Shown here: one piece after another, positions 39,597 to 48,888 of the stretch
Numbering within the stretch: the stretch's first letter is position 1
Layout: each line of letters opens with the position of its first letter
Assembly (NCBI RefSeq): GCF_029906645.1
Contig: NZ_JARYGZ010000001.1
Span: 1,607,208 to 1,671,207, forward strand
Direction: 5' to 3'
Length of the DNA: 64,000 nt
Origin: Sphingomonas oryzagri
Lineage (GTDB): Bacteria > Pseudomonadota > Alphaproteobacteria > Sphingomonadales > Sphingomonadaceae
The notes under the pieces: model-generated
What the model was told of the DNA's origin: nothing
The model's input: only the letters and a program-made list of their open reading frames with translations
Databases searched by the model: none
Made by a program: the position numbers and the translations under genes

Positions 39597-41086
39597 CAGT
39601 CGGCCCCCGATCGCATCGGTGTGACCTCGGGCGCGGCGGCCTTGCCCCGTCGGCGCGGACGATCAGCGAGGATCAGACTGTCCTTGGTGCCGCCACCCTG
39701 CGACGAGTTCACCACCAGCGAGCCTTCACGCAGCGCCACGCGGGTGAGGCCGCCGGGCACGATGCGGATGCCATCCGCGCCGGAGAGACAGAAGGGGCGG
39801 AAGTCGACATGACGGGGCGCGACCCCCTTCTCGGTCAACGTTGGCACGGTGGAGAGCGCCAGCGTCGGCTGCGCGATATAGCGATGCGGCTCGGCGACCA
39901 GCGCCTCGCGGAAGCGCTCGATCTCGGCCTTCGACGCGGTCGGGCCGACCAGCATGCCGTAGCCGCCCGATCCATCGACCAGCTTCACCACCAGCTTGTC
40001 GAGATTGTCCAGCGTATAGGTCAGTGCCTGCTTCTCGCGGCAGCGCCACGTCTCGACATTGGGGAGTTTGGCCTCGCTGCCGGTATAATAGCGCACGATC
40101 TCGGGCATGTAGCTGTAGATCGCCTTGTCGTCGGCGATGCCGGTGCCGGGCGCGTTGGTGAGCGTCACATTGCCGGCGAGATAGGCCGCCATGAGGCCCG
40201 GCACGCCCAGCATCGAGTCCGATCGGAAGACCAGCGGATCGATATAATCGTCGTCGAGGCGCCGGTAGATCACGTCCACCCGCACGCGCCCGTCGATCGT
40301 GCGCATCCAGACGATGTCGTCGTCCACCTCGAGGTCCGCCGCCTCGACCAGTTCGATCCCCATCGCATCGGCAAGGAAACTGTGCTCGTAGAAGGCCGAG
40401 TTGAAATGGCCGGGCGTGAGCAGCACGCAGACCGGCTCGCTCCCCCGCCCGTGCGGCGCCACAGAACGGAGCGTCGAAAGCAGCAGGTCGGTGTAATCGT
40501 CCACCGGCTCGACCGGGAACAGCTCGAACAGTTCCGGGCACAGGCGGATCATCGCCTCGCGATTTTCCAGCATGTAGGAGACGCCCGACGGCGTGCGTGC
40601 ATTATCCTCCAGCACGAAGAAGTCGTTCGGCCCGGTGCGCACCATGTCGATCCCGCAGATGTGCGCGTAGACATCATGCGGCGGGCGGGCACCCGCCACC
40701 TGCGGCCGGAATTGCGGGTTGGAAAGGACCAGCTCCGCCGGAAGCACCCCGTCGCGCAGGATCTTTCGCGGCCCGTAGACGTCGGCGAGGAAGGCGTTGA
40801 TCGCCTCGACCCGCTGTTCCAGCCCGGCCTTCAGGTTGCGCCATTCGCTGGCCGCGAAGATGCGCGGCACGATGTCGAAGGGGATGATGCGCTCCGCCGC
40901 CTCGTCCTCGCCATAGACGGCGAAGGTGATGCCCAGCTGGCGAAAGGCGGCCTCGGCGGCCTGCTGGCGGCGGGTGAGTTCCTGCGCGGGCGTCTCGGCG
41001 ATCCAGGCGGCCAGCGCCTCGAACCCTTCGCGCGAGGCCCCCGGCCCTGCGTCGCCCCAGACTTCATCGAACGCCGCGCTCGCCAT
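39596..41086 (-). CDS. Circularly permuted ATP-grasp type 2 protein
   Basis: 496 aa. It contains YGEDEAAERIIPFDIVPRIF, ICGIDMVRTGPNDFFVLEDN with the metal-binding acidic residues, ARTPSGVSYMLENREAM, and KLVVKLVDGSGGYGMLVGP, the glycine-rich ATP lid. These match the CP_ATPgrasp_2 family, predicted to form peptide or amide bonds with ATP. The ATG at 41086 was chosen since MASAAFDEVWGDAGPGASRE leads into the family; 27 upstream codons are unconserved. It is the first gene of a four-gene operon with alpha-E, transglutaminase and Anbu proteins. Confidence 0.93.
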   Translation of the reverse strand: MASAAFDEVWGDAGPGASREGFEALAAWIAETPAQELTRRQQAAEAAFRQLGITFAVYGEDEAAERIIPFDIVPRIFAASEWRNLKAGLEQRVEAINAFLADVYGPRKILRDGVLPAELVLSNPQFRPQVAGARPPHDVYAHICGIDMVRTGPNDFFVLEDNARTPSGVSYMLENREAMIRLCPELFELFPVEPVDDYTDLLLSTLRSVAPHGRGSEPVCVLLTPGHFNSAFYEHSFLADAMGIELVEAADLEVDDDIVWMRTIDGRVRVDVIYRRLDDDYIDPLVFRSDSMLGVPGLMAAYLAGNVTLTNAPGTGIADDKAIYSYMPEIVRYYTGSEAKLPNVETWRCREKQALTYTLDNLDKLVVKLVDGSGGYGMLVGPTASKAEIERFREALVAEPHRYIAQPTLALSTVPTLTEKGVAPRHVDFRPFCLSGADGIRIVPGGLTRVALREGSLVVNSSQGGGTKDSLILADRPRRRGKAAAPEVTPMRSGAD

Positions 41087-41220
41087 CGCCCTCCGATCCG
41101 AAAGAATGTCGGTCCGGTCGAAAGACTGACAGTTTTTCCAAGACCGGCAAAGAGGGCGATCGCCCAAATTTTAGGCAAATCCCGAAAGAAAACGCCCGCA
41201 GTTCATGCAATGGCCGGCGT

Positions 41221-42018
41221 TCAGCCGATCATGCGCTCCTTGGAGGGCAGCGGCTCACGCTGCGCGGGCATCGGCTGCGGCGCCGGCGGATCGAAGCGCT
41301 GCCAGCCCGACGCAGTCAGCTTCTCGATCGGGCGGAAGCGCGTCTTGTATTGCATCCGCGCCGAACCCTCGACCCAATAGCCGAGATACACATAGGGCAG
41401 CTTGGCCATGGCCGCGCGGCGGATGTGATCGAGGATGATGAAGGTGCCCAGCCCCTGCCGATCCGGATGCCGCGGATCGAAGAAACTGTAGATCATCGAC
41501 AGGCCGTCACCCTGCTGATCGGTCAGGCAGGCGCCGACCAGCTTGCCGGGGCGGCCATTCCTGGTCGGCTCGCGATATTCGATGACGAAGCTCTTCACCG
41601 GCGTCTGCTCGACCATGTCGGCAAAATCGAACTCGTCCATGTCGGCCATGCCGCCGCCGGGGTGGCGCGCCGAGAGATAGTTGCGCAGCAGCAGGAACTG
41701 CTCCTCGGTCGTCCACGGCTTGCAGGCGGTGACGACGAGATCGCTATGCTGCTTCAGCAGCTTGGCCTGCGTCTTGTTCGGCTTGAACTCGCTCGCCGCA
41801 ACACGCACCGACACGCAGGCGGTGCAGCCCTGGCAGCTGGGCCGGTAGGCGACGGATTGCGAGCGGCGGAAGCCGATCCGGCCCAGCGCGTCGTTCAGCT
41901 CGCCGGCATGTGGACCCGAAAGCTCGGTAAACACCTTCCGCTCGGTCTTGCCCGGCAGATAGGGGCAAGGGCTGGGCGTCGTCACGAAGAATCGCGGAAA
42001 ACGGAAGGGTGCGCTCAC
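41221..42018 (-). CDS. bpt: Aspartate/glutamate leucyltransferase (arginyl-tRNA--protein transferase family)
   Basis: 265 aa, GTG start. It attaches Leu (Bpt) from tRNA to N-terminal Asp/Glu of proteins in the N-degron pathway, creating ClpS/ClpAP substrates. The N-terminal [20 protein letters not shown] and [15 protein letters not shown] hold the conserved cysteines, and [20 protein letters not shown] is the C-terminal family block. The GTG was chosen because the protein [20 protein letters not shown] begins there; the frame extends further upstream without similarity. Its upstream region holds CtrA, DnaA and GANTC motifs. Confidence 0.93.
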   Translation of the reverse strand: MSAPFRFPRFFVTTPSPCPYLPGKTERKVFTELSGPHAGELNDALGRIGFRRSQSVAYRPSCQGCTACVSVRVAASEFKPNKTQAKLLKQHSDLVVTACKPWTTEEQFLLLRNYLSARHPGGGMADMDEFDFADMVEQTPVKSFVIEYREPTRNGRPGKLVGACLTDQQGDGLSMIYSFFDPRHPDRQGLGTFIILDHIRRAAMAKLPYVYLGYWVEGSARMQYKTRFRPIEKLTASGWQRFDPPAPQPMPAQREPLPSKERMIG

Positions 42019-42101
42019 CTTACTGGCCGTCCTCTCATGCCCAACATGGTTGCCAACTTCTTTATGAGGCAAGAGTTGCGCGGGCGAAAGGCCGCCAAGT
42101 C

Positions 42102-42222
42102 TTAAAAGAAGATTAACAGCCCCGTTTCGCGACGAAACGTGCCTGAAACCCCCGAGAATCTGTGGATAATTAATTTTTTGGGCTTGCCGAAGGAGCGAAT
42201 CGCATCCGCGCCGTGCGGAATC
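42102..42222. promoter_or_regulatory. CtrA site, DnaA box and GANTC sites in the bpt-ilvA intergenic region
   Basis: TTAA-N7-TTAA, the full CtrA consensus, is at 42102-42116. The perfect DnaA box TGTGGATAA is at 42161-42169 and runs into an AT tract (TTAATTTTTTG). GANTC is at 42156-42160, touching the DnaA box, and again at 42197-42201 and 42218-42222. The 235-bp gap (42019-42253) has no gene. It is upstream of bpt and downstream of ilvA. A cell-cycle controlled promoter or an origin element are both possible. A short GGAGGA hairpin (42221-42246) closes the gap. Confidence 0.55.
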
Positions 42223-42253
42223 CTCCCCCGCCACCGCGAGGGAGGATCGCAAA

Positions 42254-43504
42254 TCAGGCCAGTTCGACCCGGCTCACTTCGTAACCTTCCGCGACGAGGC
42301 CGGCGACGAGGCGATCGAGATGATCCGCGTCGCGGGTCTCGCACTCGACGTCCAGCGTCAGCCCCTTGGCGGGCAGGTTGGTGAAGATGCGCTGGTGGTA
42401 GAGTTCCAGAATATTGGCATTCTGCTCCTGAAATATCTTCGCCACCGAATAGAGCGCGCCGGGCCGATCCTGCAGGACGATGCGCAGGCGCGCGAGCCGG
42501 CCCGACCGGGCGAGATCGCGCAGCAGCACGTTGGCGAGCAGGCGCGTGTCGATATTGCCGCCGGTCAGCACCAGCCCGACATTCCGGCCGCGGAAACGCT
42601 GCGGATGCGCGAGCAGGGCCGCAAGGCCAGCCGCGCCGGCCCCCTCCACCACCGTCTTCTCGATCTGGAGGAGCAGCGCCAGCGCCTTCTCCAGATCACG
42701 CTCGTTGACCAGGACGATGTCCTTCACCAGCGCGCGGACGATCTCGCGGGTGAGCTTGCCCGGCACCTTCACGGCGATGCCCTCGGCCAGCGTGTCGCCC
42801 TCGGTGGGGAGCGCGACGCCGTTCATCTCGGCATACATGGACGGATAGAGTTCGGCCTGCACGCCGACCACATCGATGTCAGGATTGATCGCGCGCGCCG
42901 CGATCGTGCAGCCGGAGATCAGGCCACCGCCACCGATCGGGATCGCCAGCGTGTCGATCGCGGGCACGTCCTCCAGCATCTCGAGCGCGACTGTCCCCTG
43001 CCCCGCGATGATCGCCGGATCGTCGAACGGGTGGACGAAGGTAAGCCCGCGCTGTGCCGCGATCTCGTAGGCGGCGGCCTGCGCGTCGTCGAAACGCTCG
43101 CCGATCTGGATCACCTCGGCGCCATGGCCCTCGGTCTGCTGCACTTTCACGGTCGGCGTCGGGCGCGGCATCACGATCGTGGTCGGGATACCGAGACGGC
43201 GGCCGTTATAGGCGAGGCCCTGCGCGTGGTTGCCGGCCGACGCCGCGATCACGCCGCGCGCCTTCTCCTCCTCGGTGAGCTGGAGCAGTTTGTTGAGCGC
43301 ACCGCGTTCCTTGTAGGCGGCGGTGAACTGAAGATTTTCGAACTTGAGCCAGACGTTAGCGCCGGTGAGATCAGACAGGGTCTTGGAATAGAGCGTCGGC
43401 GTCCGCACGATGCTGGGGGCAATGCGCTCGTGCGCCATGCGAATGTCCGCCACCGTGACGGCGGGAGGATCCATCGGGCGGAGCGTTGCTTCTGCGGTTG
43501 CCAT
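42254..43504 (-). CDS. ilvA: Threonine ammonia-lyase
   Basis: 416 aa PLP enzyme converting threonine to 2-oxobutanoate for isoleucine synthesis. The PLP lysine is in [19 protein letters not shown], the phosphate-binding loop is [16 protein letters not shown], and [17 protein letters not shown] is the Asn motif. After about residue 335 a single ACT domain ([20 protein letters not shown]) gives allosteric control. E. coli IlvA has a longer two-unit regulatory end, so regulation may differ and a catabolic role cannot be excluded. It lies alone on the minus strand. Confidence 0.94.
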   Translation of the reverse strand: MATAEATLRPMDPPAVTVADIRMAHERIAPSIVRTPTLYSKTLSDLTGANVWLKFENLQFTAAYKERGALNKLLQLTEEEKARGVIAASAGNHAQGLAYNGRRLGIPTTIVMPRPTPTVKVQQTEGHGAEVIQIGERFDDAQAAAYEIAAQRGLTFVHPFDDPAIIAGQGTVALEMLEDVPAIDTLAIPIGGGGLISGCTIAARAINPDIDVVGVQAELYPSMYAEMNGVALPTEGDTLAEGIAVKVPGKLTREIVRALVKDIVLVNERDLEKALALLLQIEKTVVEGAGAAGLAALLAHPQRFRGRNVGLVLTGGNIDTRLLANVLLRDLARSGRLARLRIVLQDRPGALYSVAKIFQEQNANILELYHQRIFTNLPAKGLTLDVECETRDADHLDRLVAGLVAEGYEVSRVELA

Positions 43505-43565
43505 AGTGGGGCGCGGACTAGACCATCTGGCGGTTGCGGGGAAGCTGGGTTATGCCCCCGCCCCT

Positions 43566-44435
43566 ATGGCGAAACTGGCATTCATCGGGCTGGGCACGAT
43601 CGGCGCGCCCGTCGCCCGCCACCTCGCGGCCGCCGGCCACGACCTCACCGTCTATAACCGCACCGTCGCCAAGGCCGAGGCATGGGTGGCGGCGCATGGC
43701 GGCACGGTGGCAGGCAGCGCCGCCGAGGCCGCCGAGGGGGCCGATGCCGTCTTCACCTGCGTCGGCACCGACGACGATCTCGCCGAGGTGACGCTGGGGC
43801 CGGCGGGCGCCTTCCGCTCGATGCGGCAGGGTGCGCTGTTCGTCGACCACACCACCGTTTCCGCCAAGATCGCCCGCCAGATCGGCGTCGAGGGCAAGGA
43901 TCGCGGTTTTCTCGTCCTCGATGCGCCGGTGACGGGCGGGCAGCGTGGCGCCGAGGAGGGGCGGTTGGCGCTGATGTGCGGCGGGCCGCGCAAGGCGTTC
44001 GAGGCGGCCGAGCCGCTGATGCACGCTTATGCACGCATCATCGTCCATATCGGCGGATCGGGCACCGGCCAGACCACCAAGATGGTCAACCAGATCGCGC
44101 TCGCCGCCAACGCGCAGGGCGTCGCCGAAGCGATGCGCTTCGCGCAGGCGGCGGGGCTCAATCTCGACAAGGTGTTCCAGGCGATCTCCACCGGTGCTGC
44201 GTCGAGCTGGCAGATGACCAACCGCTGGGAGACGATGGCGAAGGATGAGTTCGACTTCGGCCTCGCGGTGGACTGGTTCCGCAAGGATCTCGGCCTCGCG
44301 ATCGACGAGGCGCACGCCAACGGCGCCGCCTTGCCCGTCACCGCGCTGGTCGACCAATTCTACGCTGACGTGCAGCGCATGGAGGGCGGGCATCGTCAGG
44401 ATGTCTCGGCCCTGATCCGGAGATTGCCCAAGTGA
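43566..44435 (+). CDS. NAD(P)-dependent oxidoreductase, 3-hydroxyisobutyrate dehydrogenase family
   Basis: 289 aa beta-hydroxyacid dehydrogenase. The Rossmann motif is KLAFIGLGTIGAPVARHLAA. The substrate-binding DAPVTGGQRGAEEGRLALM and the catalytic Lys in GSGTGQTTKMVNQIALAANA identify the family. The exact substrate (3-hydroxyisobutyrate, tartronate semialdehyde or another) cannot be told. It starts at ATG 43566, divergent from ilvA by 61 bp. Its 3' end overlaps the amidohydrolase GTG. Confidence 0.92.
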   Translation: MAKLAFIGLGTIGAPVARHLAAAGHDLTVYNRTVAKAEAWVAAHGGTVAGSAAEAAEGADAVFTCVGTDDDLAEVTLGPAGAFRSMRQGALFVDHTTVSAKIARQIGVEGKDRGFLVLDAPVTGGQRGAEEGRLALMCGGPRKAFEAAEPLMHAYARIIVHIGGSGTGQTTKMVNQIALAANAQGVAEAMRFAQAAGLNLDKVFQAISTGAASSWQMTNRWETMAKDEFDFGLAVDWFRKDLGLAIDEAHANGAALPVTALVDQFYADVQRMEGGHRQDVSALIRRLPK

Positions 44436-46117
44436 AACTGACGATCGCCGCGCTGAGCGTGCTGGCCCTGCTCGCCGCCCCGGCCGAGGCCAGGAAGAAA
44501 TACGGCCCCGCGCCCGCCACCGAGGGCGGCCTGCTCGACGACGTCAACGGCTACACCATCGCACGCGACGGCACGGTGAAGCACTTCAACGGCCTGCTGA
44601 TCGGCAAGGACGGCAAGGTGAAGGCGCTGCTCCAGCCCAACGACAAGCGCCCCGAATGGCTGGATTTCCGGCTGGACGGTCATGGTCGCACCCTCCTGCC
44701 CGGCCTGATCGACGCGCACGGTCATGTGATGGAGCTGGGCTTCGCGCTCACCCATCTCGATCTCTCCGCCACGACCAGCCTCGCCGACATGCAGACCAAG
44801 GTGGCGAACTATGCCGCCGGCCATACCGAGCCGGGCTGGATCCAGGGCTTCGGCTGGAACCAGGAGAAGTGGAATCTCGGCCGCTTCCCTACCGCCGCCG
44901 ATCTCGATCTGGCGGTGAAGGATCGCCCGGTGGTGCTGGAGCGGGTCGACGGCCACGCGCTGCTCGCCAATTCGGCGGCGATGGCGGCGGCAGGCATCTC
45001 GGCTTCGACCAAGGATCCGGCCGATGGCCATATCGAGCGCGACGCGAAGGGCAAGCCGACCGGTGTGTTCGTCGATGGCGCGATGGCACTGATCAACAAG
45101 GCGGTCCCAGCCCCCGCCCCGATCGAGCGCGACGACGCCTTCCGCAAGGCGCAGGAACTACTGCTCTCCTACGGCATTACCGCGACCTGCGACATGGGAT
45201 CGACGGTCGACGACTGGAACGTCTATCGCCGCGCCGGCGACGTGAACGCGATCCGCATCCGCATCGTCAGCTACGGGCGCGGGGTGGAGACGGCGCTGTC
45301 GGTTGCGGGCAACCAGCCGACGCCGTGGCTCTATGACGGACACCTGCGCATGGTCGGCGTCAAGCTGTTCGCCGACGGCGCGCTCGGATCGCGCGGCGCG
45401 TGGCTCAAGCAGCCGTATAGCGACAAGCCGGACACGCGCGGCATCCCTTTCATGGACGATACGCGCCTCAAGAATTTGATGAGCCGCGCCGCGATGGACA
45501 ATCTGCAGGTCGCCGTCCACGCGATCGGCGATGCGGCGAACGATCAGGTGCTTTCGGCGATCGAGGAATTGTCGGACACCTACAAGGGCGATCGCCGCTG
45601 GCGGATCGAGCATGCCCAGATCGTCGATCCGGCCGACCTGCCGCGCTTCGCGCATGACGGCATCATCGCCTCGATGCAGCCCACCCACGAGACCAGCGAC
45701 TGGAAGATGGCGGAGGAACGGCTCGGCCCGGCGCGTCTGAAGGGCGCCTATGCTTGGGCGACGATGGAGGCGGAGCATGTGCCGCTCGCGTTCGGGTCCG
45801 ACTATCCGGTCGAAAGCCCCAACCCCTTCCCCGGCCTCGCCGCCGCCGTCTCGCGGCAGGATGCCAGCGGGCAGCCGGTGGGCGGCTGGCAGCCGCAGGA
45901 GCGGATCACCATGCCGCAGGCGCTCGCCGCCTTCACCAGCGGCGCGGCCTATGCGGCGCAGGCGGAGGACCGGATCGGCTCGCTGGAGCCGGGCCACCTC
46001 GCCGACTTCGTGCTGGTCGATACCGATCCGCTGACCACGCAGGATCCGCAGGCTGTCCGCCATACGCAGGTGCTGGAGACGTGGATCAACGGCATAAGGG
46101 TGTGGGTGAAGAAATGA
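44432..46117 (+). CDS. Secreted amidohydrolase (YtcJ-like)
   Basis: 561 aa. A Sec signal peptide (MKLTIAALSVLALLAAPAEA, cleavage after AEA) marks export. The amidohydrolase fold has the metal-binding HGH in LLPGLIDAHGHVMELGF, then VKLFADGALGSRGAWLKQPY, VAVHAIGDAANDQVLSAIEE and RIEHAQIVDPADLPRF, and the final metal ligand in LAFGSDYPVESPNPFPG. This is the YtcJ-type imidazolonepropionase-like group. The substrate is unknown. The GTG overlaps the stop of the preceding dehydrogenase (GTGA). The last 32 bp overlap the convergent GNAT gene. Confidence 0.9.
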   Translation: MKLTIAALSVLALLAAPAEARKKYGPAPATEGGLLDDVNGYTIARDGTVKHFNGLLIGKDGKVKALLQPNDKRPEWLDFRLDGHGRTLLPGLIDAHGHVMELGFALTHLDLSATTSLADMQTKVANYAAGHTEPGWIQGFGWNQEKWNLGRFPTAADLDLAVKDRPVVLERVDGHALLANSAAMAAAGISASTKDPADGHIERDAKGKPTGVFVDGAMALINKAVPAPAPIERDDAFRKAQELLLSYGITATCDMGSTVDDWNVYRRAGDVNAIRIRIVSYGRGVETALSVAGNQPTPWLYDGHLRMVGVKLFADGALGSRGAWLKQPYSDKPDTRGIPFMDDTRLKNLMSRAAMDNLQVAVHAIGDAANDQVLSAIEELSDTYKGDRRWRIEHAQIVDPADLPRFAHDGIIASMQPTHETSDWKMAEERLGPARLKGAYAWATMEAEHVPLAFGSDYPVESPNPFPGLAAAVSRQDASGQPVGGWQPQERITMPQALAAFTSGAAYAAQAEDRIGSLEPGHLADFVLVDTDPLTTQDPQAVRHTQVLETWINGIRVWVKK

Positions 46118-46661
46118 CGAGCAGCCCGCCGGCCGGCGCCGCAGCCGGCCGATCGGGATGGTGGAGCGCCATCAGGATCACGTCGGTCCAGTTGCCGGCG
46201 ATGAACAGCGCAGCACTCAGGCGTCCTTCCTCTCGGAAACCGAGCGTCGCGTAGAGGCCGATCGCGGTCTCGTTGCCCGCGAAGACCGACAGCGTCAGCC
46301 GCGTCAGGTTGAGGTGGCTCCAGCAATAGTCGATCGCCAATCGCAGCGCCTCGCGGCCCTTGCCCTTGCCGCGTTCGGCACGATCGATGCGGATGCCGAT
46401 GGTGGCGGAACGGTGGATCGGCTCGATCCGGCTGATCTGGACGTAGCCGATGATCTCGCCCGCCTCGCGCGAGCGGATCGCGAAGAACGCGCGCGTCGGA
46501 TCGCGCTCCGCGTTGAGCCAGAACCCCTCCTGTTGATGCCAGTTGAGCGGCCGGTACGGCTCGTTCAGTCGCGCGTCTTCGGCGTCGTCCGCCCACTGGA
46601 ACAGGCGCGGCACATCCACCGGCAGGATCGGGCCGAGCGCAATGGTATCGCCGAACAGCAA
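46086..46661 (-). CDS. GNAT family N-acetyltransferase
   Basis: 191 aa, RimJ/RimL-like. The acetyl-CoA binding motif A is in IDRAERGKGKGREALRLAID (R-G-K-G-K-G). LTRLTLSVFAGNETAIGLYA then TLGFREEGRLSAALFIAG is motif B. It could acetylate a ribosomal protein or a small amine. Start at ATG 46661. The C-terminal tail of about 15 residues (PAAAPAGGLLVISSPTPLCR) lies inside the overlap with the amidohydrolase gene and looks unconserved. Confidence 0.88.
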   Translation of the reverse strand: MLFGDTIALGPILPVDVPRLFQWADDAEDARLNEPYRPLNWHQQEGFWLNAERDPTRAFFAIRSREAGEIIGYVQISRIEPIHRSATIGIRIDRAERGKGKGREALRLAIDYCWSHLNLTRLTLSVFAGNETAIGLYATLGFREEGRLSAALFIAGNWTDVILMALHHPDRPAAAPAGGLLVISSPTPLCR

Positions 46662-46765
46662 GGGGCACCTCCGGATCGCGGGAACACGGCGATCCGGAGC
46701 GGCGAAGCGCTTTCAGGCCGATGAACGATGTGACAGCATGACCGGAATTTAATCCGGCCGGCGGA

Positions 46766-48814
46766 TCATCCCTTGGCGAGACCGGCGAGCATCCCCGGCG
46801 TGAGGATCTGCGGCAGTTCCTTCGGCTGCGGCTGGCCCGGCGCGTACCAGAGATAGAGCGGCACGCCCGAGCGGCCATGCGCCTCCAGAAATTTACCGAT
46901 CGCGGCGTCGCCGTCGGTCCAGTCGCCGACCATCGTCACGACGCCGGCCTTGCGGAAGGCATCCTGCGTCTCGGCCCGCTCGATCGCGGCCTTCTCGTTG
47001 ACCTTGCAGGACAGGCACCAGTCGGCCGTGAAGTAGAGGAACACCGGCTTGCCCTCAGCCTGCAACGCCGCGAGCTTGCCGGCGTCGAAGGGTTGTGACG
47101 AGGCACTCGCCTCCGCCGCCTTCGTCTCCTTCGGCGGCAGGATGGCCATGCTCCCGACCGCGAACACCAGCGCCAGCGCCGCCGGCATCCACGCCGCCGC
47201 CTTGAAGCCACGCTGGCGCAGACCAGTCATCCACAAGCCCAGCGCGAAGAGCATCGCGGCACCCACCGCGATCACCACGCCGCCCGCCGCCGTCTGGTTG
47301 CCGAGTACCCAGCACAGGCCGAGCGCCGTCAGGAACATCGGCACCGCGAGGATGCGCTTGAACGCCTCCATCCAGGCGCCGGGCTTGGGCAGCAGGCGAC
47401 GGAAGCCGGGTACGTAGCCGATCAGAAGGAAGGGCAAGGCGAACCCTACGCCCAGGCCGACGAACACGAGAATGGCGGCAGCCGCCGGAAGCTCGATCGC
47501 GACGCCGAGCGCACTCGCCATGAACGGCCCGGTGCAGGGCATCGCCACGAAGGCGGCCAGCGCGCCCGTCCAGAAGGCGCCCGCCAGGCCGCCCTTGTCC
47601 GTCAGACCCGATCCGGCGCTCACCGCGCCGAACTCGAACAGGCCGGCGAGGTTGAAGCCGATCGCACTGGTCAGCAGGATCAGCACGAGGATCACGCGCG
47701 GATCCTGCAGCTGGAAGGCCCAGCCGACCTGCGTCCCCGCCGCCTTGAGCGCGAGGATCACGCCGCCCAGCGCGACGCAGACGAGGATCACGCCGACCGT
47801 ATAGGCCAGCGCCTCGCGACGCACCTTGCGCTCGTCGCCACCCGCCTTGGCGAGGCTCAGCGCCTTGAGGCTGAGGATTGGGAATACGCAGGGCATGATG
47901 TTGAGAATCAGGCCGCCCAGCACCGCACCCGCCAGCGCGACCAGCGCGAGGCCGAGCGTGCCGTGCGACGATGCGCCGCCCGACGATCCCGCCGCCGGCA
48001 CCGCGCCCGGCGCGGCGGTGAAGGACAGGCCCGTCCCGTCGCCCAGCGCCAGCACACCCTCGAAACTCTTGGGGGCGCTGGCGCCCGCCGTCGTCTCGAT
48101 CAGCAGCGTGTCACCGTCGGGCGTGAAGCTCTGCGGCGCGGCGTAGTTCACCGCGCCATCGGTCACCGCGAAGAGATGCGGCTGGTTCAGCGCAACCGAG
48201 GCAGGCAGCGGCACGGCGAGGCGGAACTTGCCATCCTTCACCTCGAACGCCACCGGCGATCCGAGCGGACGCGGCAGCGCCTTGCGCCACACATCGAACT
48301 TCGCCGCCGAAGTCGCGTCCGGCGCGCCATCGCCTACGGTCAAAGTGGTCGAGACGGTCGCGCTTTCCGGCACGCAGATGCTCGGCGAGCAGACGAGATA
48401 ATCGAGCTTGGCCGAAACCGGCAGCGCCGTGCCCTTCGTCAGCCCGGCCGGCACATCGAACGGCACCAGCAGAGCATAGGGCTTCTCGAACACATGGTTC
48501 ATGAGCCCGGCGATGACGAGCGTCGTCGGCACCGGGTAAGCGGGATCACCGGCGGTCGCGCCCTTGGGCAAGGTCCACTCGATCTTCATGGGAAAGCCGG
48601 TGTCGCCGGGCGTCCGCCAATAGCCGTGCCAGCCGGGCTGCGGCACCATCGATATGGCGAGCGTGGTGCGCTTGCCGGCGGCGGGCTGGCTGCTCTCCGG
48701 CACCAGCGAGGCGGCGATGTGCGGGCCGCCCGTTCCCGCGAGTTCGGCTGCCGCCGGGCCTGCGAAACCCAGCAGAACCGCCAGTGTCATCAATACGAAA
48801 CGCATCACAGCCAT
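46766..48814 (-). CDS. Thiol:disulfide interchange protein DsbD family
   Basis: 682 aa. A signal peptide (MAVMRFVLMTLAVLLGFAGP then AAA) precedes an N-terminal ScsB/DsbD-alpha-like periplasmic domain (to about 270). The eight-helix membrane domain has its two redox cysteines in LNIMPCVFPILSLKAL and FVAMPCTGPFMASA. A C-terminal thioredoxin domain has the CXXC site YFTADWCLSCKVNEKAA. The N-terminal domain also has a LDYLVCSPSICVPESA cysteine pair. It carries electrons from cytoplasmic thioredoxin to periplasmic proteins. The ATG at 48814 was chosen; 48805 is possible. Confidence 0.93.
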   Translation of the reverse strand: MAVMRFVLMTLAVLLGFAGPAAAELAGTGGPHIAASLVPESSQPAAGKRTTLAISMVPQPGWHGYWRTPGDTGFPMKIEWTLPKGATAGDPAYPVPTTLVIAGLMNHVFEKPYALLVPFDVPAGLTKGTALPVSAKLDYLVCSPSICVPESATVSTTLTVGDGAPDATSAAKFDVWRKALPRPLGSPVAFEVKDGKFRLAVPLPASVALNQPHLFAVTDGAVNYAAPQSFTPDGDTLLIETTAGASAPKSFEGVLALGDGTGLSFTAAPGAVPAAGSSGGASSHGTLGLALVALAGAVLGGLILNIMPCVFPILSLKALSLAKAGGDERKVRREALAYTVGVILVCVALGGVILALKAAGTQVGWAFQLQDPRVILVLILLTSAIGFNLAGLFEFGAVSAGSGLTDKGGLAGAFWTGALAAFVAMPCTGPFMASALGVAIELPAAAAILVFVGLGVGFALPFLLIGYVPGFRRLLPKPGAWMEAFKRILAVPMFLTALGLCWVLGNQTAAGGVVIAVGAAMLFALGLWMTGLRQRGFKAAAWMPAALALVFAVGSMAILPPKETKAAEASASSQPFDAGKLAALQAEGKPVFLYFTADWCLSCKVNEKAAIERAETQDAFRKAGVVTMVGDWTDGDAAIGKFLEAHGRSGVPLYLWYAPGQPQPKELPQILTPGMLAGLAKG

Positions 48815-48888
48815 CGCCGCCCTTGATCCTTGTCCGCCTGGGGCTTCGCTGCCCGGCGCCAAATCGTTACCGTTTCGGGGGCATATAG

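Noticed and set aside
42221-42246. Rho-independent terminator for ilvA
   Set aside because: The TCCTCCC/GGGAGGA hairpin exists but no T tract follows it on the minus strand. It may be a stub of the family C repeat.
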